From Argentina anserina (taxonomy: Eukaryota > Streptophyta > Magnoliopsida > Rosales > Rosaceae), in assembly GCF_933775445.1 (NCBI RefSeq), contig NC_065877.1, positions 19,158,001 through 19,222,000 on the forward strand: DNA of 64,000 bases, in the 5' to 3' direction. Made by a program: the position numbers and the translations under genes. The notes below the pieces were generated by a model that saw nothing but the letters and a program-made list of their open reading frames with translations, was not told the DNA's origin and searched no databases. Each line of letters begins with the position of its first letter. Positions within the stretch are counted from its first letter, which is position 1. Below, piece after piece: positions 1-11,879 of this stretch.

Positions 1-2076
1 GTTTTCATTCCTGATCATGAGGTTAGATGATATAAAAGAAGGGAAGAAAGGGAACACAAGGTTGTATAAATCCACACTCACAGCTTGAAACTATGAAAGG
101 TGGTGTTATATAGTTAGATACCTGTGCTGATTCCATTGCTAATTGGACATTACATTCCACCCACCAGCTTCTTCAGTATCAACATGTGGATTTTTAACTA
201 TTCCCAGGGTCATAATATAATGATGTTATGATTTATAAAAAGTAGGTAGAATATTTGGCGATTTGCCGTTTCTTTGTTGTTTGTTTGAATTACAATATGG
301 AGTGTAGAGTGTCCGGTTAAAATGTATGTCTAGCTACTTTGAGGGATTGTTGAGTACTGAAGAATAGTGAGTCATCTCTGCTAGGTTGTAAATCACTAAA
401 GTTTAGAAGTGTTTACCTCTGATGGGAACTCCTTGTCAGCAAATGCTGGTTTAAAGTACACTCGTCTTTGTTTAAAGTAGGTAAGTGAGGACGTGTCCAT
501 TTAACTGTGCTGAAAACTCGAGTACTGAAGGGAATAAGAGCTAGTTGTCACGTGTAATTGTAACAAAACATGTAATTTGACTTTCTTGTAATTTTCAAGA
601 TTTTACCTTTCAGGGATATTTTTCCTAGCCGTGTGAATGAATCTAAAGTTTTTGTACTGTTTTTGTTTCCTTAACTACTGGTCTGAAAATGAATTCCAAC
701 TGGTCAAAAAAGGATTGAAAATGATTTCAAATCAATGTCAAATTCTTCTGCACTGTTCGAAGCATTTCACATTTTTCTTGAGATTAAATCTATCATGTTG
801 ATCTGAAACTTTGATGATGAATAACTTTGATACTGTTACTGTTTTCTTTAGTTTTTTCGTATAATTTTTATGAATCCTTTTTATTTTTAAGTTTTCTAGA
901 GATTTCTGTGAATCCGTTGTTCCCTGTTTTAAGATCTGTATCTTTCTTGTAGTGAAAAGTTTATTTCTCACAACCAATTTTTTTTTTTAAAACTTCAAAC
1001 ACTGCTCGTATTAGATGTACAAGCCCACTTTAAAAGAATAATGTTAAACAATGAAACAAAGTCAATGGGAGAAGTCAAATTTAATTTCAGTTGTCGGGTT
1101 GTTATTGCTTGTGGAGGACCTTGTGCGCTCAACTATCTTCCTTTCCTTCCCCTCTCAATTAAAACTAAGAAAATAAGTCAAGTTTACTTCTTAATAAATG
1201 GGCTAGATCCCTTTAGGTGTGAAGGACAAAAGTCAGTATATACAAATGTGAGAAAGTTCAAGCACTAGTCAACTGCCAGTTTGGAACATTCAATTTTAAG
1301 TTAAGTTCTTCACATTTTGTGTTGTTGATAAAGTAAAGCTGTTTTTTTTCTTTTTTTCTTTTTCAAGCGGTCTCTTTGTTTTTGGTAACTTTGAAGTGTG
1401 GCTGCTGAAACAAAAATGGAAGCTCCTTAGAACTTTAGTTATAAAAAGAAAAGATTTTCCTTGCCAAATGGTAGCATATTCCCTTGTCCATTGGGAATAC
1501 CTAGCAGAAATCTCCTGGAGTACTTTCTGGCCAGTGAGAATATGAACAGAACCAATAAAGACCTCAGCTCGGTTCATACTTTGAGATATAGCCTTCTCGG
1601 TGTCTATTGCCAACAGAAATGTAGATTTTAGTTTCGCTTATTAAATTCCAAATTAAAATGACACCATCTTCTTCCTTAGGAGAAAAATTATGATTGAACT
1701 CAGAACATTACACATTAGGTGATATGTTGGCCTGCTGAAAGTTTGAGAAGATGACCAGTATTGTTTCGATTGGATCCTTTTCTAAATTTAATACTGTTTA
1801 GTGTTACATACAAAGTAAATTGTTGTATCGACCTTCCAAGATTCAGCTTTAGAACTTCTAGTTAGTAGAGGTTCACATCAAACACTCCTAGCCATTTGAT
1901 GTGATGCTGCTACTGGATAGTTCTGTTACTTTGGTCTGGTGAAACTCTTAAAGCCCAAACCTGGTCCACTGTTGCATATTTTGTTCTATGCTTATTCGTT
2001 TACCTTTCATCTTGATTCATTATAAGTTATAAATTCTGATAAGCCGGACATTGATCAATTTCTTTCTTATGGACAG
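1..2076. other. Presumed intron or upstream part of the RING1-type gene; no coding signal
   Basis: The stretch is AT-rich and holds only short unconvincing ORFs. The first recognisable RING1 exon starts at 2077 in mid-codon: it opens with two bases that finish a codon, so at least one coding exon lies upstream. I searched here for an exon encoding the first RING cysteine pair (a CPIC-like segment) and did not find one. The 5' exons therefore probably lie left of the window, and most of this stretch is intronic. Confidence 0.5.
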
Positions 2077-5000
2077 GGATTATTAAGAAGACACGTACTG
2101 TAATGGAATGCTTACATAGGTTTTGCAGGGAATGCATCGACAAATCAATGCGAATGGGGTATTGACACCAAAACAACTTATTCTTATTTTCTGAAATAGG
2201 TCTTGAGTTTTTTTTATCAGAGAACTAAAGTGCTAGGTGCCCACATTTTCATGTGGCCGTTGATGTGGTTTTTAACCATTGGTCTAACTTATGTGGCCCC
2301 TTCAGCATTGTGCACTTTAGACCAATGGTAACATGCCTTATCAACTGCCCTGACTTGTGGTTTCCAGTGAGTTATACTAACAACGGTCATTTTAGCATTA
2401 TTTTGTTTCTGCTTATCCTGAAGGTAAGTTTTGTTTATCAGATCGTTTAGCTCTTAACACTGTTCATATTTCTCCACCTCGAAAGATGGAAGAATTATAA
2501 CATATTTTGCAAACCAATCAGGATTTTATTAGCTTGTTACAAAATTTCAGGAACAATGAGTGTCCTGCTTGCCGCACACACTGTGCCAGTCGACGGTCTC
2601 TAAGAGATGATCCAAATTATGATGCCTTAATTGCAACATTATATCCAGATATTGAGAAATATGAGGAGGAGGTATAAGTTGATTAGCTTGATATACTTAC
2701 TAGTACAAATTTACATAAAGCCCTGATTTTAGTCTCATACGATAATCATAATAAATTTTCTACAGAAACAGTAAGATTGACAGAGTTTCTTGAATCATGT
2801 ACTTTTGAATGAAGTAAAGCTATTTGGAGCTTTTTCTATTAGATGATTCGCAGATATATATGCTTTTATTAACTTATAATTCAAATAATGTAAATTCAGC
2901 TCAAAACTTACTTTGAGTTGAGAAGATGAAAACAGTGTAAAAAGTGAAAGAGATAGAGAGATAGCTTAAATCATGTAAATGATGGCAACAGGGCTGAAAG
3001 AGAATAAGGAACATTAAATAAGAATTTCCTCAAAATTTCACTTTTCTTAAGAGTGTAATATGGGCCAGAAAGTTGTGTTTTTGCTGACTATCTAATTATT
3101 CATTGTCATTTTTTTCAGGAATTGGCTTTTCATGAAGAGGAGAGGACTCGAAATGAGCAGGTTAGGCTCATGATTAAATGATTTTTCAGTTAAGATTTGG
3201 ATGGTGGTGTCTTACATGAGTTACGTCAGAATTCAAATTATTCCAAAGATCTGAATGTTGGAACCTGACATGATCATATCATATATCTCTATGTTTTCCC
3301 CAAATAGTTACTGCACACTGACAATTTTATATCTGTTGTATTTTTTCAAATACAGATACAAGCATCAATTGCCCAAATATTTCAACGACAATCAGAAGCT
3401 CTAATCAAGAGACGCTCGCTTGGTAAAGATACCCAAGATGCAATTATGATGAGACCCCAGCGCAATAGTCGGAGTGTTTTCCAAAGGAGAAGGAACTCTC
3501 GAGCCACTGAACTCCAAGGGTTTGAAGACAATGACGATGAAAATGACACTCTTAACATGGGCACAAAATCACCTTCTGCTGAAGAGAGACATACTGAAGT
3601 AAAGCCAAGACGGCCAAGGAGAAAGAGAGGATTTCGATCATCTCAACCTTCATCGTCTATGACCTATTCAAATGGAGGATGCACTGAAAATGATATAGAA
3701 GTGAGCCGAGAGAGCAGGGGAATTTCTCCTGGTCCTGTGTGGAGCTCCGAAATGCTTGCTTGGGGCCGGGGTGGTGCTCGGAGTCACACCAGGCATGGCA
3801 TTGCATGTTGCAGCAATAAGAGTTCTCGAAGCACTCGCTTATCAAAGCTGGTTAATCACCTTCGCAGCCTCAAGGAAAGCAATGATGAGGTATAGGAACA
3901 TGCTGCTGTTCGGCAGATGGAATTAGATACAATAACTGATTTGACTTTTACTGACACCAGTTTGACCTGATCATTATTCCTAGTGTTTTGTTTTTGTGGT
4001 TACATTTCTTTGATGAAATCTTTCTCTGCCTGCAGTTAGATGTTCATCTCATGCTTATTTCTATGGATAAAAGATGTACTCCAAGCTTGCAGCAGCCTCA
4101 CCTTTGCTGTAGGCCAAGTTTGTCAGTCAAGCACCTTTGTGAAGTAAGATTTTTTTTCCTGATGTTTAGTTATTGTAGAGTAAAGTATGTTTTGAAGCTT
4201 GCTTTGACAATGGAAAAGGTTAAATTTCATTATTTGGTATTTGGACCGGAGAGCATGATTGACTGTGAAACTCACTATTCATCCTCTACAACATTAATTG
4301 TTCACATAATATTGATAGAGAATTGGAGAACTAAGAACTAGTTGATTCATTCCAAAACTCTGATCAAGCTTAAATCATGGAATTTTAGTTTCTTTCTGGA
4401 CATGTTAATGTACCTCATTTTATTTTCTCTTTGTATTACTCAACTTCTCTGCCTGTGTAATTTTTTCATGCATATATTTACAGTATGTTGCTCGTCAAAC
4501 ACCTTTGCAAGCCGAAGAAGTTGAGTTGTTCTCGGTTAAGGGGCACCACAATACCAATGAAGATGTATTGGCCGATCACCCATCACCGTCAGTTAATGAT
4601 CTGGATTCGGTTCCCTTTTTGGTTGATCCTTGCAGATATGATATGCAAATTCTGCAAGCAGAAGAAACTTTGGCAGGGATTAAAGCCAATTGCGCTTCCA
4701 GTAGGGACCACTTGGTGAGTATACATAGAACAGGTTCAGTGTGTGGGTTTATGTTTGTTTATCTATACTTTTCTACGCTAAAGACTTTCAGTGAGAGTTT
4801 TATAATAGTTTTCAATCCCGATAAAATATATATGAAAGTTAATGGACATTTTTCTCTAAGCTTTAAGCAGTCAAATCCATGGTTAAATGTTACGCCACAA
4901 TATTCCCTTTCTCAAATTAAAGTGCAAGTGCGTAATTTATGCAGAGTGGCAAACACTTGAATATAGAATGGAATATCTAGTAAGATTCATGTGCCTTCAT

Positions 5001-5311
5001 ATGGCAGTGTTTGTAGCCATACTGAATTGATTTCCAAATCCATGTGCACACAGATCTTTTGTGGCATAATTAACTTGTTTCAACTAGATCTTCAATTTGG
5101 GTTTTCGCATCGATGTCTGTTTAAAATTAGTTTCCAGTCTCAGCTAATGATTACAGTGCTGCAAAATTGGAAACAAGACTCATTTAAGTAATCATTACTT
5201 GTGCAGTGTTTTGATTTGCAGTTTCTTGATATAATGTTGTCAACAGTAGTCAAATAATATTTCACTTGCTGTTTTCAGATTCTAGCATACAGGCGGAAGG
5301 AGGTTTTGTAA
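2077..5311 (+). CDS. RING1-type Polycomb (PRC1) E3 ubiquitin ligase, 3' part
   Basis: Exons 2077-2158, 2551-2671, 3119-3160, 3356-3889, 4036-4143, 4484-4714 and 5279-5311 join in phase to 382 residues plus stop. The first two exons give the second half of a C3HC4 RING finger: [11 protein letters not shown] followed by NNECPACR. An acidic helix ([10 protein letters not shown]) follows, then a long basic Ser/Arg-rich linker in exon 4. The last three exons form a RAWUL ubiquitin-like domain (from [10 protein letters not shown] to [10 protein letters not shown]). This order is that of plant RING1A/RING1B, which monoubiquitinate histone H2A in PRC1 and keep developmental genes silent; that role is family knowledge. 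Arabidopsis RING1 proteins are roughly 460-520 residues, so about a quarter is missing at the N-terminus, including the first RING cysteines. A wholly different RING ligase is unlikely because RING and RAWUL occur together. Confidence 0.87.
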
Positions 5312-6231
5312 TTGATAGTTCATTAATTTCAAAGGGAAGATTGTTAAGTTAGCTGTTGATAGAGTTGTTGTAAATGTAGTTAAAGATAGATCACGGGATG
5401 AATTGATCCCAATTGAAGGGATGGATATCTTTCTTGTTGTAAAACATCTGTTTCTATGATATCTGCAATTTGAGGTTTTATAATTAATAGTTCATTTTTT
5501 CATCTTTATCCCCCCTCTGCCAGTATGTACCATTAACAGTTACCAGTTTTCTTGTATACTATTCAATAATTTAACTATTTTCTTCTATTATTTTAATTCA
5601 ACCTAATCAACTTATATGAACGAACTACTGTATTTTCAGCAACTTTTCATTTACTGCCAGGACTGTAATGGTTACAGTGACCAGAAAGTCGTGCCTTGTT
5701 TCCATTTCATCATGGCACAGGACCAGAAATCCGTCCATCTGCCTTCCATTTCAGCATAGCAATATAGAATTCCCAGTTCAGAGTAAGTTCCATCAACAAT
5801 TGTCTAGAGAACTTGTGCACAGGCTTAGAATTTCCACTGTATAATGTTTGGACATTGATTCAAACATTACCATTTAAAAACCGCATAACAGTTTCCCTGA
5901 ATATTTTACCGTTCAGATATCTTTGCTGATGATATTGCTAAAATAATAGAAGAAAATTAGTGAGTTGCCGAAATGAGCCGATGTAACAGGTGACCAGAAA
6001 TTAGTCCCACTCGTGTCCATATGGAACGTCTCAGAGTAAGCTCGAAAACATCATCACATCTTCAAACAAATTCAAAGAATTACATTCAGTTTCATTCCAA
6101 CTGAAACTTTACAGTGATTTTGTTCAGTTTGCATTGTTGGAGACTGATACAACTATGAACTATGCCCTTGTACAGGGTTCAAAGGTTCTTGAACAAACGA
6201 AACCATCTTGAAACTAGTTGGTGAACTCTAA
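5312..6231. other. Convergent intergenic region (3' UTRs)
   Basis: This gap separates the stop codons of the RING1-type gene (+) and TPX2 (-), so it must hold both 3' UTRs and terminators. It is AT-rich and shows no ORF with family similarity. I see no transposon boundary in it. Confidence 0.6.
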
Positions 6232-9200
6232 TCATCTCATCTGTGCAGCAGCGCTAGACGTGGCGGATTGGAGCATCCTTCGCCGTTCTTGACGTTGCAG
6301 CACCCGAAGGTTTGGTGACTTTGCCTTTGTTGTTTCCCTTGGACACCTATATTATCATAATGAAACACCAAAATTAGTATGTCATTAGCATAAAAATTTT
6401 ACTTTAACCACCTATATAAAAAAATTTCATTGTTCTTACTTCTGGGGGCAGAATGGATGCTCAAAGTTAGGCACTGGTCTTGCATGGGGTACCATCGTCC
6501 GTCTCAGATGTTTTAAAGCTTTCTCTTCCTCCATCTGTATACATTAGGGTGTCATTTTGGATTATTTTCAGTTATTATGTTTTAATATGCCAGCGAATAA
6601 CAAAAATTTATTTCTTCTGACAAAAAAAAAGGTTTGTATATTAGAAGTAACTAACAAAATTTATAATAGCATGCATACCATCCTTGCTGCTTCACTTTCT
6701 TCTCTATATCTCTTATATGTTGTCTCTTTCTCCTTCACCTGCAAAACTTTGTTTTAGTGAGGATAAAAGAACCATGCTTTTGACAAAGTAATGGAATAAT
6801 GGATTCCCTGATATGGGCACGTACCTTGTGATCAAATTCAGCTCTTTGCACTGCCCGGTTATTAACATTCAGATTGAATTCTTGAACTTGTGTTAGAGGC
6901 TTCCGAACTTTCTCTGGAACAGGAATTGGGTCCCTGCATTATTATGGAAAGAATGAGTCTTTTACCTTTATTCTGGAAAGCATACAAAACCCGTGTTTTA
7001 CTCACTCTTTTAAGATCGGTTGGGCCTTGAAAACCCTTATCTGAGCTTCCTCCATCTCTAACCTCCGCCTTTCTTCCATTTCTTTTTGCATTTCCTCCTC
7101 ATGTCTCACTAAGCTCTCTAACTGGAAGGGTTCTGGTTTTGTGCATTCCCTGGGCTCTGGTTTTGGTGGGATCTGCATTTAACAAAAGAACCATAGTATC
7201 ACCAAGTACTTCAAATGAGCCAAATATATAAAGATAGGGAAAAAAAAAATAAAGATGTGTACCACAGGATAGTCAGTAGTATAAGGATAAGGATTAGCTT
7301 TTGGAACCCTGGCTCTTTCTTCCTCGAATTGCTTTTGCATAACTTCAGTATAAAACTTCTTTTCTTTCTCGGCCCCTCTTTCCTGAAGACAAAAGGTAAC
7401 CACCAAAGATACAATGAATATATTGTGTCCTAAAGTTTCAAACATCTTTTGTACTAATGAAAATTTACAGACCTCTGTATGAAGATGGAATGGGTTTGGC
7501 ATTGTCTTTCTTGGAACTGGATTCTGTTGGGGCTCTGAGTTCAAAGACAACTGGAAAGATAACAACAAATTAAATGCTAAACACCAAAAAATGCCTTGCA
7601 GTTATACAAGTTCATACGAAACGCAGTGAAGATGAAGAATCATCGTGTTGTCATACTAATTTGTTTTTAGTACCTTATCAAATAGATCATGAATGGCTGA
7701 AGGTGGTGGTATTCTTTCATTTGTTGCAAAGTGAAATTCCTGAGGTATTGTCACATGTTTCTTAGCATTGCAGAACATCCCGAGATCTCCTTTACTTTCA
7801 AATATCTTCAAGATGTTTCAGGAAAAAATAAAAGCAATTAGACATTTTCCTTATCTTGAGCATCATTTCTAAAAGTTACTGAGGTTGGTTTAAGATATAC
7901 CTTCTTATTCAAAGGCCTTGCCTTGAATTTTGGGATCTTTTCAAGTTCTTCCTGCTCAATTTCCGAAGAAGTTTTCACCCTGGGTGGACGGGCCCTCAAT
8001 AACGTATGTAGCACAGGAGTTTTAGGTTCAGTCAGATAATGGGGCTTTGATTGTTTACTCTGTCATAAAGTATAAGGAGAATATCATAAGTATGTGACCT
8101 AAGCTGGTTTAGTAAATAATTAGGAAACATGATTCTCTATACCTGTCGAGATACATCTATTGAAGCCACTGAGGCTGTTTCTGCATTTTGATTAGCCCTT
8201 ACCATAGTCTCTAAATGGAATTCCTGCATCAGAGAAATATGACAGATCAAAACTATTAGTACATCTTTTTTTACAATCTCAAGTTTGCTCCTGTCATCAT
8301 ACTTAAATCACTTTAGCTTTACCTGGAATTCAGGTGGCTGAGGGGTACTTCTTGACATTGCAGGTAATGATGGGGCTTCAAGGATCTGTAACAACAAAAA
8401 AGTTCAGTTAATCAGCAGATACAAATTGTGATTGAAAGCTGATCACGCTATAAACTTAATATTACAAAAACTACCTTTTTGTTTACTGGGCGAGCCTTGA
8501 ACTTTGGAATTTTGGCCATCATCTCTTCTTCAAGCTCAGCAGCACTCTTTATTTTTACTGAGCGGACACGCTGGGATGTCTCAAATTCTGGCCCCTTGGG
8601 CCTTGTTAAGGTGAGTTTGGGCTTCATCTGGATAGATACAACATCAACCTCTTTAGCACATATTTGATCCCTGACATACTAAATGAATAAAACATCTAAA
8701 AAAGTGAAAGATCTAAGTAGAGCTCTTACATGTGAAAGAGAACCATTAGCATGTGGCAGTGACAAGTCTCTGGTACTTGATTGGAACCTGTTCATCATTT
8801 CTGCCATTGAAACAAAGGGTGCTACTGCTTCCCGAAGATACATCTGTAAATAGAGAAGGTATCAATTACTCAGTTCTAATATTGCATAACATTATGGATT
8901 ACAAAAAAAGGGATAAAAACACAAACCTTCCTGTCCTCTTTTTGGATTTTCGTAGCAGTTGAAGAATGTATGCCAGTGGTATAACCCGATTTTGATTTGT
9001 GGGGCAATGTTTGGGGTTTCGGATTAAGAATCTGTATTTTGAGGCGATACAAGGAAAACCAGTTAAGAGAATGTTTAGAAATAATGTACACCAAAAACGA
9101 GAAATAGTCTACAGGTAAAATTAACCTGTCTTGATCTTCCTCCATCCAACTTCTGTCGTTTAATTGCCTGATTCTCCTGAGCTAACATGGATGTGCCAGT

Positions 9201-10889
9201 TGCATTTTTCACATTTTCTTCTCTGCAATTTTCAGACAATATGGATCAGGATATAGCGCTGGTGTATAATAATTAAAAGCATACAAGATAAAAGGTGGAA
9301 TATACCATACCGACCTTTTCATAGTACACGGTTTAGCTTGTGAAGAGGTCAAGTGACCTTTTCCCCTTAACCCTGATGGGTTCCTAACCATGCTTGATAT
9401 CTTTTTAGCTGTCTGGAGCTTTTTAGTATCACTTAGAATATCTCCCTTCTTGGATATATTCATTGGTGGTTTTGGAGTACATGCTATGTAATTACTATTC
9501 TCCTTCTGATTAGTCATATCAGTTTGCTCATTCAAAGATACTGCAGTGGACAAAACACTGCAAAGAAGAAACACAATAAGAAATCTTGGAGCAGAAAGTT
9601 CACACCCGATCCACTAAAAAAAGACCAAAGGCAGAACTTTAAACAAGAGGTTACCTTCCATCATTCTTAGAGCACGTGTCGTCTAGATTATCAGCATAAA
9701 TCTGGAAGGAAAATATTGATAATTAGGGGGCCAAAGCCCAAATTTAATCAGGTATAATATGTGAGTTTCAAATAGTAAAGTCAAATTACCATAGTGCATT
9801 GTCCTGCACTGTTTTCTTCTTTAGCCTTGCTGGGAATTATTTCTTCCTTCAATTCAGGAGTGTTCTTCAAATCAGTCTTAGTTTCCATAGAACCATCAGC
9901 AGCTTTTACTTCAGATGATGATTCAAGGTTCTGTGAAAGTTGAACCATCCGAAACTATAAGCTAAAAGTTCCAAGTTTCATAATATATAAAAGAAAACAA
10001 TGTACAAGACCACTCCACCTTCTGCATAGGTTCTGCTTCAGTAAAGTCGCACATGCTATCTACTGTAAAAGATCTACCAGTCTTGATTCTAGGCATGAAG
10101 GCTGCACATACAACGCACCCAAAACATATTCAAAACCTTGTCAGTTTCCAAAGAAAACAAGAAATCACATTATTGATAACTTTCACCAAGAAAGGTTAAA
10201 CCACAGGTAAGCAAACCAGAATATCAATCCTCAGTCCACATTCAACAGACTAATGGTATGTACCTTTGAATTCTTATCAATTTCTCTTGTCTCTCATCCT
10301 TAATCTCTATAAAACCTCAGGAAACTAAACCTATTAATACTTGGTTGGTATTAAATGGATTAATTTCTTATGTATACAAAAACAACAGAAAACCCCCAAA
10401 TTCTATGATTACAAGTAGTCAAAATTCGTGAAAAATTGGCACAGTAACAGTAAATTCTTGCTTTCAACAATTCCTTAACACTTCAGAGTTCACGATTCAC
10501 TAAAATTCCACTAAAATACAGACAGCAGATACAAAGCAAGCAAATCCACACATCAATTTCAAGAAAATACGCGATTCAGATCACAGCGGAAACCTAATTC
10601 ATTAATTGAGGCAATCGAATCCAAAATTGAAAACCTAAACTCCAAATTAGGAAAGAAAATGAAATCAAGATCTGAACAGTAGAGAGAGAGAGAGAGAGAG
10701 AATCGTACGGGAAGGGGCGTAGGGGCGAGCGTTGTCGAACCAGAGCTCGGCCTTGTTCTTGTCGCCGTCGCTCTCCTCCTTGGTGAAATCGAAGAAGCGC
10801 GGCGCGGAGAACTCATAAGTCTCGTCAATCACCATCATCGCCGTCGTCGCCATCGGCTTTGTGACCGGTTCGTCCGTCGTCGCCGGCAT
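6232..10889 (-). CDS. TPX2: TPX2, spindle assembly factor and Aurora kinase activator
   Basis: Twenty exons join in phase to 780 residues, close to Arabidopsis TPX2 (about 790). In gene order: 10709-10889, 10019-10101, 9790-9930, 9655-9701, 9315-9557, 9126-9222, 8927-9031, 8730-8843, 8475-8627, 8323-8385, 8143-8223, 7901-8059, 7674-7805, 7473-7550, 7263-7382, 7006-7172, 6825-6933, 6679-6738, 6440-6534, 6232-6346. The N-terminus has YEFSAPRFFDF and then ELWF, matching the Aurora-binding region. IPKFKARP occurs twice (about residues 380 and 480) in the TPX2/importin central region. The C-terminal TPX2 domain (about 655-742) includes VRKPLTQVQEF, a charged coiled coil and TMVPHARPVPNF. By family knowledge, TPX2 nucleates and bundles spindle microtubules after Ran-GTP frees it from importin. 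The chosen ATG is the first in a long acidic N-terminal exon. The last exon is read so that the protein ends in a basic tail (RQERRR) at the TGA. Confidence 0.95.
10681..10700. repeat. (AG)10 microsatellite in TPX2 intron 1
   Basis: Ten perfect AG units lie just inside intron 1. On the gene strand they read as a CT tract a few bases after the splice donor at 10708. Confidence 0.95.
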
Positions 10890-10918
10890 TTGGGATTCTG
10901 AGGATTCGGTTAGGTCTT

Positions 10919-11039
10919 GAGAGAGAGAGAGAGAGAGAGAGAGATGAGAAATGTGAGGAAGGGGGGGGGATTAATGGAGGGGGAGAGCGTTTAGAGAGAC
11001 GTTTTGGAGGAGGAGGGATCTCTCTCTCTCTCTCTCTCT
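10919..11039. promoter_or_regulatory. TPX2 5' leader/promoter with GA and TC tracts
   Basis: A (GA)12 run at 10919-10943 and a (TC)10 run at 11020-11039 flank purine-rich sequence just upstream of the TPX2 ATG. On the gene strand these are CT and GA tracts, common in plant core promoters and leaders (Y patch/GAGA type). The promoter assignment is inferred from position; I see no clear TATA box. Confidence 0.5.
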
Positions 11040-11338
11040 AACGGTATTATGGAGTTTTGAAATGGGGCCTATTCTCTAACGGCTCTATTCTTCTTGCCTT
11101 TTCGGCATCCCTACGACGTCGTTTCCACTATCTTCCTTTTTTATTACTATTTAATTCCCATGGTCGTAAATACTAAATACATACCTCTCTGATTCTACTC
11201 CATCCCTACTGTGTTTTCACTGTTCACCCTCCTAAAGGCACTGTACGTAAAAATAATTTATTGTATACATCTTCAGTTTTTATTAATTGTGTACCCTATA
11301 TAAGTTTAAAGAAAGAACTTTTATATATATATATATAA
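11040..11338. other. Intergenic; nothing recognised
   Basis: AT-rich spacer between the TPX2 promoter and a foldback MITE. No ORF, repeat boundary or RNA gene is visible. Confidence 0.5.
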
Positions 11339-11706
11339 TCCCTATTCAGAGTGAAGCTTCACTCTGAAATTACAGAGTGAAGTTCCAATTTTGACACACT
11401 TTTCGGTCAAATGTTTTTACTATAAGTGATTCAATATTTAGGTATGTTATTCAAGATCATCTCTACAAAATTTCATCCAATTTGACAATGGTTTGAGCTT
11501 TCAAAATTGGGATTTACACGAACGGTTCACGTTGAACAGTTTTAATTCATTCATTGATTTAATCTAATTTCAATACCTTAGCGATATCCGAATTAGATGA
11601 AATTTTGTATAGATGATCTTGAATATCATACCTAAACATTGAATCGCTTATGGTGAAAAAATTTGACCGAAAAGTGTGCCAAAATTAGAACTTCACTCTG
11701 GATATG

Positions 11707-11711
<5 letters not shown>
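11339..11711. mobile_element. Foldback MITE with long terminal inverted repeats
   Basis: The outer 110 bases or so at each end are inverted copies of one another. The left arm contains CAGAGTGAAGTTCCAATTTT and the right arm carries its diverged complement (AAAATTAGAACTTCACTCTG). Both arms extend inward through the complementary pair TTGACCGAAAAGTG and TTTTCGGTCAA and on to a shared segment on fragment lengths and cooling of the match toward the centre. It sits against TA-rich sequence on both sides, including a (TA)n run at 11710-11740, so a TA target is possible but its duplication cannot be read. There is no coding capacity. The superfamily cannot be assigned from sequence alone. Confidence 0.75.
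11347..11366. repeat. Perfect 20-bp palindrome at the MITE left end
   Basis: CAGAGTGAAGCTTCACTCTG is its own reverse complement. The same CAGAGTGAAG motif recurs 20 bases further in, so the left terminus looks partly duplicated in inverted orientation compared with the right terminus. Confidence 0.9.
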
Positions 11712-11746
<35 letters not shown>

Positions 11747-11879
11747 AACACGTGGTGACGATTTATTACAAATTTTAACTAGAATAACTAAATGAAGATG
11801 ATGACTTATTACTCAATTGATACATACACAATGTCTATAATTAGAGTTGGTTGACTCGGTCGTGATATCTTTGTGTGAA

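Noticed and set aside
6254..6346. Alternative TPX2 last-exon frame ending at a TAG at 6254
   Set aside because: Phase from exon 6440-6534 (two leftover bases) requires the frame that reads KAKSPNLRV and ends at 6232, which also matches the family's basic C-terminus.
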